A stretch of DNA of 14,026 nucleotides from NCBI GenBank assembly GCA_013314865.1, contig JABUEV010000012.1:1-14026 (forward strand), read 5' to 3'. Shown piece by piece: positions 8,319 through 14,026 of the stretch (its first letter is position 1; every line of letters starts with the position of its first letter). The notes beneath the pieces were generated by a model. The model saw only the letters and a program-made list of their open reading frames with translations, was not told the origin of the DNA and did no database searches. The stretch is from Bacteroidales bacterium (GTDB lineage: Bacteria; Bacteroidota; Bacteroidia; Bacteroidales; VadinHA17). Both the position numbers and the translations under genes were made by a program.

Positions 8319-8808
8319 TCAGGTGAGCGATAAAAGGTTGCTCAAATGATGTGGAAACAGAAAAGTTTCCTTAAGTGGGAACCACTCTGTTTCGGTCAGG
8401 CCTCCGGGCCTGCGCATCAGGAGAGCCGAAGCCTGACCAGGTAAACTTCGGTTTACGATGGTCAGTAAGTCGCAGAAGACCGGAAACGTTCCTTCAACGA
8501 CTGAGTCACAGGGCACAAGATAATAAACAGCTTCGGCTGTCGATATCTTAAACGTATAACTGTTCCTCCGGGAACTGAATACGGAGCCTGAATGACGCTT
8601 CGTCCCGGAATCCCGCCCCGGCGGGAGAAAGGACAGCCGGAAGATTCTGCTGTAACAGGCAGAATCCGAAAGCCACGGGCTGTGAAACCTGGTCATGTAT
8701 CAGGGTGACATGGCCGACCATAATAACAGTAACCTGACGCCGGATGCGGCTCCGGCTGCAACCGGTGAATGGGAACTACTCCACGGAATAGTTCCCATTA
8801 CTGTTTTT
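8319..8808 (+). ncRNA. Candidate stand-alone structured RNA of about 490 bases, family unknown
   Basis: The segment runs from the predicted start of a consensus promoter to a strong intrinsic terminator. It is dense in perfect inverted repeats: 8325-8330/8338-8343, 8353-8358/8365-8370, 8394-8401/8431-8438 (8 bp), 8441-8446/8451-8456 (cUUCGg loop), 8517-8522/8544-8549 around 8527-8531/8536-8540 (second cUUCGg loop), 8553-8557/8579-8583 around 8562-8566/8571-8575, 8611-8616/8621-8626, 8643-8650/8659-8666 (8 bp), 8691-8698/8708-8715 (8 bp with one G-U) and 8739-8744/8751-8756. TCAGGT at 8319-8324 can pair with ACCTGA at 8732-8737, closing a multi-branched fold. It appears more GC-rich than its flanks. 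No open frame looks coding. It lacks the RNase P (GGAAAGTCC, ACAGNRA) and tmRNA (TTCGA-type ends, tag frame) signatures. Function is unknown. Confidence 0.62.
8768..8808 (+). terminator. Strong intrinsic terminator of the structured RNA
   Basis: A perfect 11-bp stem, AATGGGAACTA (8768-8778) with TAGTTCCCATT (8789-8799), has a ten-base loop. It is followed by ACTG and then five T residues (8804-8808). The orientation of the T-run fits + strand transcription. It lies well before the UbiD gene start at 8900, so it separates the RNA gene from that gene. Confidence 0.8.
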
Positions 8809-8844
8809 ATAACCTGCCATCTGACTGTTATTGCTAATCCTCAG

Positions 8845-8874
8845 CTTGCCTTTCTGCTTTATTCCTTATCTTTA
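8845..8874 (+). promoter_or_regulatory. Possible promoter of the UbiD-family gene
   Basis: CTTG at 8845-8848 and TATCTTTA at 8867-8874, spaced by 18 bases, differ from TTTG / TAnnTTTG by one base each. The implied start is near 8881, giving a leader of about 20 bases before the ATG at 8900. This supports that start over the in-frame TTG at 8831. Confidence 0.42.
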
Positions 8875-8899
8875 TCCACAATCGTTACCCGTCTTGATT

Positions 8900-10789
8900 A
8901 TGGCTTACAATAGTCTGTCTGAATTTATTGCTGCTCTTGACCGTAATGGCGAACTTCACAGAGTTAAGGAATTTGTAAACCCGGTTCTTGAAATCACTGA
9001 AATAACTGAACGTGTTGCCAGAAACGGAGGTAAAGCACTTCTTTTTGAAAATAACGGTACACAATTTCCAGTGCTCACTAATGCATTCGGATCTGATAAA
9101 CGCATGGAACTTGCTCTCGGACATGATATCAGCCGTGATGCTGCCGGTATAATCAGTAAACTGTCGGAGAGAATCTCAGGCATCCGTCCGAAAAGAACTT
9201 TGAAAGCACTCTCAGACCTGCTGAAAATTGCTTCCTATATGCCCGTTCGTTCTTCAAAAAAAGGGTTGTGCCAACAGGTAATTCACCTGAATCCCGACCT
9301 CGGAATCCTACCTGTTCTGAAATGCCGGCCTTTTGACGGAGGACGTTTTCTGACTCTCCCCCTGGTTCATACTGTCCATCCGGATTCCGGAGCCGTAAAC
9401 CTGGGAATGTACAGAATGCAAATCATCGATAAACAAACTACTGCAATGCACTGGCAGCGCCATAAAACCGGTGCCAGTCATTTTGAAGCATGGGAAAAAA
9501 CCGGCAAAAAAATGCCTGTGGCAGTTGCGCTCGGAGGTGATCCGGTGTATACTTACGCAGCTACTGCCCCACTGCCTGAAAATGTTAATGAATATATACT
9601 GGCCGGCATCATCAGAAGAAAGAGGGTGAAACTTGTAAAGTGTCTTACAAACGATCTTTACGTTCCATACGACTGTGATATCGTAATAGAAGGATATGTT
9701 GACCCTTCAGAGGAAATGATTATGGAAGGACCGTTTGGTGATCATACAGGTTTCTACTCACTTCCTGACCTCTACCCGCTTTTTCATGTCACTTGTATTA
9801 CTCATGCCAGAAAAGCAGTCTACCCGGCAACTGTAGTGGGAATCCCTCCCCAGGAAGACGCCTGGTTTGCAAAAATTACTGAGAAACTGTTCCTGATGCC
9901 AATAAAGACTCTTTTACTGCCTGAAATAGAAGACCTTCATATGCCTCCTGCAGGCGTCGCCCATAACCTTGCTGTCGTGAGGATAAAAAAATCCTATCCC
10001 GGACAAGGAATGAAAGTGATAAACTCACTGTTTGGTGCCGGACAAATGATGTTTACAAAATACCTCATTGTTGTTAGCGGGGATATTGATATCAGAGACT
10101 ACCGGAAACTCTCAAAATATGTTCTTGAAAACACCGATTTCAGAAACCATATACTCTTTACCCGCGGTCCCCTTGATGCTCTCGATCATTCTTCAGGATC
10201 AGATTCATTCGGCGGAAAGGCAGGTATCGATGCAACTTTAAAATTGCCTGAAGAAACCTCAGAAACATACGGGAAATTTCATGAAACGGAAATGCAAGAT
10301 AAAGAATCTTTCGAAACGGAAGATTCAGTACTAATTATAAAGGATTTTCTTTCATATGGCATACCAGTTGCCTTCATCACTTTAAACATCTCCGGCCGAT
10401 TTGCCGACATAAATGAGGTTGTGCATCTTGTCATGAAAGGCAATTATCATAACAGGTATCGTCTTATCCTGATTGTGGATAAGAATGTCGACACGGAGGA
10501 TGCCTTTATGGTTGCCTGGCAGGTGCTTGGCAACTCCGACCCTTTGAGGGATCACGCATTTGCAGGACCTTCATGTCTGATTATCGACGGCAGGATAAAA
10601 GCAGAACTTTTCAGATATTCAGAGAGAAACTGGCCTGAAATAGTGTGCTCTGACCCTGCAACCATAAAAGCTGTAGATGAAAAATGGCATTCTCTGGGAT
10701 TCCGCGATTTTATAGAATCCCCCTCATTAAAATTCAGTAAGCTTGCCAGGGGAAACAGTGCGAAAGTGGATATTTCTGCCTCTGCCTGA
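8900..10789 (+). CDS. UbiD-family prenylated-FMN decarboxylase, possibly for menaquinone synthesis
   Basis: UbiD enzymes decarboxylate aromatic or unsaturated acids using prenylated FMN. The core spans about residues 1-455 of 629. It contains the cofactor and metal region VNLGMYRMQ (N167, R172), MHWQRHK, VALGGDP, and the catalytic segment MEGPFGDHTGFY with E276 and D281, matching the Glu and Asp of E. coli UbiD. The FGGKAGIDATLKLPEE motif closes the core. A further 170 residues follow, in which 520-563 (IVDKNVDTEDAF, then NSDPLRD) resembles the core segment 387-428, suggesting internal duplication. Bacteroidota enzymes of about this size are commonly annotated as menaquinone decarboxylases, so that role is likely but inferred. 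The ATG at 8900 begins the conserved N-terminus (MAYNSLSEFIAALDRNGEL). Its partner flavin prenyltransferase (UbiX) is not in the window. Confidence 0.88.
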   Translation: MAYNSLSEFIAALDRNGELHRVKEFVNPVLEITEITERVARNGGKALLFENNGTQFPVLTNAFGSDKRMELALGHDISRDAAGIISKLSERISGIRPKRTLKALSDLLKIASYMPVRSSKKGLCQQVIHLNPDLGILPVLKCRPFDGGRFLTLPLVHTVHPDSGAVNLGMYRMQIIDKQTTAMHWQRHKTGASHFEAWEKTGKKMPVAVALGGDPVYTYAATAPLPENVNEYILAGIIRRKRVKLVKCLTNDLYVPYDCDIVIEGYVDPSEEMIMEGPFGDHTGFYSLPDLYPLFHVTCITHARKAVYPATVVGIPPQEDAWFAKITEKLFLMPIKTLLLPEIEDLHMPPAGVAHNLAVVRIKKSYPGQGMKVINSLFGAGQMMFTKYLIVVSGDIDIRDYRKLSKYVLENTDFRNHILFTRGPLDALDHSSGSDSFGGKAGIDATLKLPEETSETYGKFHETEMQDKESFETEDSVLIIKDFLSYGIPVAFITLNISGRFADINEVVHLVMKGNYHNRYRLILIVDKNVDTEDAFMVAWQVLGNSDPLRDHAFAGPSCLIIDGRIKAELFRYSERNWPEIVCSDPATIKAVDEKWHSLGFRDFIESPSLKFSKLARGNSAKVDISASA

Positions 10790-10803
10790 CAGGCAGGCTC
10801 TCC

Positions 10804-12153
10804 TCATATCATCCTGCTTAGTTTCTCAATCAGAACTGATGGATCGAAAGGCTTGCTGATGTAGTCGTCAATTCCTGCTGAGAGACATTTCTCTTCATCT
10901 CCAGGCATTGCTTCCGCAGTAATTGCAATTATGGGAGTATGTCTGTGTTTAACCAGATCGGTTGCCCTTATCTTTTCAGTTGTTGCCAGTCCGTCCATTA
11001 CAGGCATCCTGATATCCATCAGTATACAGTCGTATTCCGCTGATTCAATCTTGCCCAGAGCTTCCTGCCCGTTTGCCGCAGTGTCAATCTGTGAAACATG
11101 CGGACTTAGAGTAAGAATTAAAGTTTTCTGATTCAGAAGGTTATCCTCAACAATCAGGATCCTGGCATCCTTCAGTTCCAAAGCCTTCTTCCCGGTCAGT
11201 AATTCATCTCCCGCACCTATAACCTTTGCCTTGATTGATTCATCAGGAAGAGTAAAAGGCAAAGTGAAGTTGAAAACTGAATAATTATCTACGTCTTCCT
11301 GAAAATATGTACCATTTGCGGATGAAATAAGTTTTGATGTTATTGCCAATCCAGACAAAGTGCTGTCAGTAAAAGAGATTAATTTGTCTGTCTGAATCCT
11401 GAAATGAGCATCAAAATGGTGTTTGTCCCTGCTTTCTTTTCTGACATTTATATTAACCCTTACCGTTCTTCCTTCGGCATGGTCTTCAATGGTCTTGAAA
11501 AGATTTAAAAATATCTGTTTGAGAAAAACCGGATCCCCCTCACATTCGTAATCGCTGAAATCTTTTTTGCTTAGAACCGGATCTATAAGGGATTTTTGTT
11601 TCAGGTTATACAGCTGTATCGTATTCTGGATAGCTGACAGTAAATTGAAACGCATTACCCTGTTGCGTTCCGGCTTCATTTCTGAAACAGGCTGTATTGT
11701 TAACTCATTAACAACAGATGCCAGATTTTTGGTCGAAGCAGTAAGAGTCAGTGCCAGTTCTTTTTGTTTTTTCGGAAGATCAGAATTCAACAGAATATCA
11801 CTTATCAGAACAATGTCGTTCAGATGCTCCCTGATACTGTGAGAAATGTCTGACATATCCGGCAGTTTCACTTCTTCAGGGAGAACTTCTGTTTTTGGCT
11901 GAACCTTAACAGGTTCCTGTACGGATTGAGCTTTCCCCTTCTTATAGGCCACTATTCCCAGAGCAATTCCTGTTATAGTCATTATTCCTGCAGGCAGCCG
12001 TAGATCAAATGATAAAAGTATAAGCGAAATTAGCAAAGACGAAAGAGCGGACAATGAACATAAATCAAACAATGTTGTTTTTTTTTCGGTACTGCCGGAA
12101 TCTTCGGAGGCCATATTCTTCGATGATTCCATATATTCATTTTTCCGGATCAT
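10804..12153 (-). CDS. Membrane-anchored degenerate hybrid histidine kinase with intact receiver domain
   Basis: This 449-residue protein has two hydrophobic segments near the N-terminus (about 28-50 and 53-70), a dimerisation/H-box-like helix (DISHSIREHLNDIVLISDIL, His at 105), a region shaped like a HATPase domain (about 200-305) and a receiver domain (330-449). The receiver keeps its acidic pair E336/D337, phospho-acceptor D380 (CILMDIRMPVMDG), T412 and K434 (ISKPF). The kinase part looks broken: the N-box Asn is replaced (LNLFKTIEDHA), and the DTGIGI box and following loop are missing ahead of a GLAI-like helix. I infer a phosphorelay receiver or regulator that may not autophosphorylate. 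It converges on the UbiD gene with a 14-base gap. ATGs at codons 8 and 14 are alternative starts. Confidence 0.85.
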   Translation of the reverse strand: MIRKNEYMESSKNMASEDSGSTEKKTTLFDLCSLSALSSLLISLILLSFDLRLPAGIMTITGIALGIVAYKKGKAQSVQEPVKVQPKTEVLPEEVKLPDMSDISHSIREHLNDIVLISDILLNSDLPKKQKELALTLTASTKNLASVVNELTIQPVSEMKPERNRVMRFNLLSAIQNTIQLYNLKQKSLIDPVLSKKDFSDYECEGDPVFLKQIFLNLFKTIEDHAEGRTVRVNINVRKESRDKHHFDAHFRIQTDKLISFTDSTLSGLAITSKLISSANGTYFQEDVDNYSVFNFTLPFTLPDESIKAKVIGAGDELLTGKKALELKDARILIVEDNLLNQKTLILTLSPHVSQIDTAANGQEALGKIESAEYDCILMDIRMPVMDGLATTEKIRATDLVKHRHTPIIAITAEAMPGDEEKCLSAGIDDYISKPFDPSVLIEKLSRMI

Positions 12154-12233
12154 AATGCTGGTATGTCAGGGTTTTATTTCCGGTTAAATTTATTAATTAT
12201 AATTATTATGGGAATCCTTTAAAAGGAAAAGGT

Positions 12234-12241
12234 TAAATTTG
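12234..12241 (+). promoter_or_regulatory. Possible -7 box for the exported-protein pair
   Basis: TAAATTTG at 12234-12241 matches TAnnTTTG exactly, but no clear -33 TTTG is present at the usual distance; a TCCTTT-A-AAAGGA inverted repeat (12215-12227) occupies that region. Transcription would begin near 12247-12249. That would leave the GTG at 12241 and ATG at 12247 without a leader and favours the ATG at 12289 as the translation start. Confidence 0.4.
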
Positions 12242-12288
12242 TGAGTATGGTACAGAATTTGAAATGGAATTGTAAACCGGTTTTTGAT

Positions 12289-13056
12289 ATGTGGAAGTTT
12301 AAAAATATAGTACTTCTTATTCTTGTATTAGCCTCAGGCAATTATTATGCAGTTCTGAAAGGACAGGAAAATGAAGGTACAGTCAAATATACGCCTGATT
12401 TCCGCTTCCGGGACGGCATTTATTTGAATTTTGAGCAGGTCCGGCAGAATAATCCGATCCCTAAGGCTAAAATTCTGACATCCACCGATTACAATGACAA
12501 AGATTTCTTTAAAAAGCTGTTATCATCTGATAAAATCTATTATTACGACAGCATGGGTATTCGTCAGGAAGTCGAAAAGAATTCAATATGGGGTTTTGCC
12601 CGTAATGGAATTCTTTATATTCAGATACAGGGTAATTTTAACAGGATAACCTTCGTAGGCAGTATATGTCATTTTGTGGCTGACATTACATCTTACGACA
12701 ACAGATATTACAATTATCCTTACGGATACTATGATCCCTATTATTCTCCTTATTATTCGCCTTATTACGCTTTTAATCCATATTATTACGGAAGCTATTA
12801 CTATCCTTATCCTTATTATTCTCCTTACAGGCAGAATATGACTAGAAATGAGATGAAGCAATACCTGATAGATTTTGAAAGCGGTAATATCCTGGAATAT
12901 GATGTAAGCAATACAGAGCTTCTTTTAATGAAGGACCCTGATCTTCACCAGGAATACGTTCAGCTTCCAAGAAAAAAGAAAAGGGAACTGATGTTTGTCT
13001 ATATACGGAAGTTTAATGAGAGAAACCCACTGTATATCCCTGTAAATCAAGAGTAA
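12289..13056 (+). CDS. Putative exported protein of unknown function with tyrosine-rich tract
   Basis: I do not recognise the family. From the ATG at 12289 the 255-residue protein starts MWKFKNIVLLILVLASG, a good signal peptide (basic start, hydrophobic core), so it is probably exported. In-frame upstream starts (GTG 12241, ATG 12247) would add sixteen or fourteen residues ahead of this signal. The middle contains RDGIYLNFEQVRQNNPIP and SIWGFARNGILYIQ, giving a beta-rich appearance. Residues about 136-180 (12694-12828) form a low-complexity tract rich in PYY repeats, with 23 Tyr in 45 residues. The C-terminal part is charged and ends KFNERNPLYIPVNQE. Its stop overlaps the next start by one base (TAATG), so the two genes are probably co-translated and their products may act together. 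Confidence 0.72.
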   Translation: MWKFKNIVLLILVLASGNYYAVLKGQENEGTVKYTPDFRFRDGIYLNFEQVRQNNPIPKAKILTSTDYNDKDFFKKLLSSDKIYYYDSMGIRQEVEKNSIWGFARNGILYIQIQGNFNRITFVGSICHFVADITSYDNRYYNYPYGYYDPYYSPYYSPYYAFNPYYYGSYYYPYPYYSPYRQNMTRNEMKQYLIDFESGNILEYDVSNTELLLMKDPDLHQEYVQLPRKKKRELMFVYIRKFNERNPLYIPVNQE

Positions 13057-13904
13057 TGAGGAAATTTTGGATGTTTATTGCCTTGTGGTTTTTTGTATCA
13101 TTTTCCATTACCGCACAGGCACCCTTCCCGTCTGCTGATGAAATAAAACAGTTTGTTAACTCGAAAACATGTGTTGTGCTTGAGGCAAACACGATGTCGG
13201 TGTACAATACTTATATCAGAAAAGCGATAAACGGTTATTGGAAAATCACACCCTTTGAGTTTATTACCAGCGATGACTTTGAGTCAAGGCGGAATGACCC
13301 TGCATATTCATTTATTTTGCTGACAGAAACAAAGTACGAAAAAGACAAATCAGGTACTGTCTACTATTTTCTGAATCTACTTCAGGGGAAAAATGTGGAA
13401 GAGATTGGCAAAATGCCGGAGGTATGTGCCGTGCCTCTTGCCGTTGCAGGTGTGGATGACCTGGAATATGGTTATAAGCTCGGTGCAGTTCTTTCTTTCA
13501 TTCAGAACCATGCCCTTAGGATTTCTGAAAATCCGTCATTAACCGGGCGACGCTATCTCAGGTTCTATAACAGTTATAGCCCGGAAGTCAAGAAAAAAGT
13601 CCTTTTGCTAAGAAAAGAAGACCTTGCCCCGGATGTTAATACTGACGAAAAAATCAAAGCCGTATACCCCGGGAAGTTTGAGATTGTCGGGGATGAAGAG
13701 ATAATCAGGGCAGTTCAGGAGAAGGCAGAGGGTAAGCTGATTCTTCATAAAGTCGGCCCTTCGGAAAACAGTACGTCAGGCATCTGCTTTAAAATGCTTA
13801 TTGGTACGGATGATGCTCAGATGTACTATTATAATGAGCATATGATAAGTAAAACCTATCCCGATGGATTCCTGTCATCCGATTTTAAAAGAATTGCAGA
13901 ATAA
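13056..13904 (+). CDS. Putative exported protein of unknown function
   Basis: I do not recognise this 282-residue protein. It begins MRKFWMFIALWFFVSFSITAQA, a clear signal peptide with a plausible cleavage after AQA, so it is likely periplasmic or surface-exposed. No lipobox cysteine is seen. The mature part is mixed alpha/beta in appearance, with a possible strand-rich stretch VCAVPLAVAGVDDLEYGYKLGAVL and an ENPSLTGRRYLRFYNSYSPEVKKKVLLLRKEDL segment. No catalytic motif stands out. The ATG overlaps the stop of the upstream tyrosine-rich gene by one base, which implies translational coupling and a shared role. The role itself cannot be stated. Confidence 0.75.
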   Translation: MRKFWMFIALWFFVSFSITAQAPFPSADEIKQFVNSKTCVVLEANTMSVYNTYIRKAINGYWKITPFEFITSDDFESRRNDPAYSFILLTETKYEKDKSGTVYYFLNLLQGKNVEEIGKMPEVCAVPLAVAGVDDLEYGYKLGAVLSFIQNHALRISENPSLTGRRYLRFYNSYSPEVKKKVLLLRKEDLAPDVNTDEKIKAVYPGKFEIVGDEEIIRAVQEKAEGKLILHKVGPSENSTSGICFKMLIGTDDAQMYYYNEHMISKTYPDGFLSSDFKRIAE

Positions 13905-13919
13905 AACAATGCATCATTA

Positions 13920-13941
13920 AGAAAAGAGATCCGTCTTTTCT
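13920..13941 (+). terminator. Weak AT-rich stem-loop, possible terminator
   Basis: AGAAAAGA (13920-13927) pairs perfectly with TCTTTTCT (13934-13941) around a six-base loop, 15 bases after the exported-protein stop. The stem is AT-rich and no real T-run follows, so termination is uncertain; it may also be a leader hairpin of the next gene. Confidence 0.3.
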
Positions 13942-13956
13942 ATAAAAATGTGAGTC

Positions 13957-14026
13957 ATGAAAGAAATCACACAACTGTCAGAAACTGAAAGAAACTGGGC
14001 AATGTTATGCCATCTTACTGCATTTG
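13957..14026 (+). CDS. Probable DUF4870-type small membrane protein, N-terminal fragment (partial)
   Basis: The visible 23 codons read MKEITQLSETERNWAMLCHLTAF and continue off the window. The sequence ERNWAMLCHLTAF is reminiscent of the start of DUF4870 proteins, small integral membrane proteins of unknown function with a similar N-terminal W-x-M-x-x-H-L-x-A motif. The start follows the weak stem-loop by fifteen bases. The assignment rests on a short motif and should be taken as a suggestion. Confidence 0.55.
   Translation, partial: MKEITQLSETERNWAMLCHLTAF

Noticed and set aside
8319..8696. 125-codon - strand reading frame across the structured RNA
   Set aside because: It is antisense to a region full of inverted repeats, has no protein-family features, and promoter and terminator orientation favour + strand RNA.
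8742..8757. Cobalamin or other riboswitch for the downstream UbiD gene
   Set aside because: Short fragments such as AGCCAC and CTGTAAC recall a cobalamin riboswitch, but the conserved order is wrong, and a strong terminator plus a separate promoter lies between the RNA and the gene.
8319..8808. RNase P RNA, tmRNA, SRP RNA or a group I intron as the identity of the structured RNA
   Set aside because: Both strands lack the RNase P GGAAAGTCC and ACAGNRA pair. There is no tmRNA tRNA-like end or tag frame. The GGTCAGGC stem recalls SRP domain IV but lacks GGAAGGAAGCAGC. TTCAACGACT at 8493-8502 recalls a group I R element, but no matching S element able to form P7 follows.
8831..8899. N-terminal extension of the UbiD protein from an in-frame TTG
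   Set aside because: The extra hydrophobic 23 residues are not part of UbiD proteins, and the likely promoter at 8845-8874 lies inside them; ATG 8900 begins the conserved N-terminus.
8695..8913. 72-codon + strand reading frame
   Set aside because: It runs through the RNA's last hairpins and the terminator, overlaps the UbiD start, and has no promoter, ribosome site or recognisable protein features.
10782..10796. Hairpin CTGCCT-GAC-AGGCAG between the convergent UbiD and receiver genes as a terminator
   Set aside because: The stem is only six pairs and overlaps the UbiD stop codon. No T-run follows on either strand, so termination is not supported.

Overview
The window looks like a chromosomal segment of a Bacteroidota species, probably close to Bacteroidales. 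Four things suggest this: TAnnTTTG-type -7 boxes in place of sigma70 boxes, weak or absent Shine-Dalgarno sequences, an L36 protein that has lost most of its zinc ligands, and an L17 protein with a long charged tail. The species is inferred from these traits and was not identified by comparison.

Positions 1-6829 hold the end of the fused spc/alpha ribosomal operon, all on the + strand: rplR (3' end), rpsE, rpmD, rplO, secY, map, infA, rpmJ, rpsM, rpsK, rpsD, rpoA and rplQ. These genes supply 50S and 30S proteins, the SecY translocon channel, the N-terminal methionine peptidase, initiation factor IF-1 and the RNA polymerase alpha subunit. A possible internal promoter with two tandem TAATTTTG boxes lies before rpsM. 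A near-ideal intrinsic terminator follows rplQ. Enolase (eno) follows as its own unit; it carries an unusual Gly-to-Arg change in a catalytic loop.

Positions 8142-8899 (758 bases) contain no protein gene but are not empty. They hold a stem-loop that may terminate eno, a 16-bp perfect palindrome, a consensus Bacteroidota promoter (TTTG-N19-TATATTTG), about 490 bases with dense inverted repeats, and a strong intrinsic terminator. I read this as a stand-alone structured RNA gene. It includes two cUUCGg tetraloop hairpins and a possible closing helix that starts at the predicted transcript start. I could not match it to RNase P RNA, tmRNA, SRP RNA, 6S RNA, a group I or II intron, or a riboswitch. 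It is the best candidate in the window for something undescribed.

After it come a long UbiD-family decarboxylase with an apparent duplicated C-terminal motif, perhaps for menaquinone synthesis, and a convergent membrane protein on the - strand. That protein joins a degenerate histidine-kinase module to an intact receiver domain. Divergent from it is a translationally coupled pair of putative exported proteins of unknown function, the first with a tyrosine-rich tract (23 Tyr in 45 residues). The window ends in the first codons of a probable DUF4870-type membrane protein.
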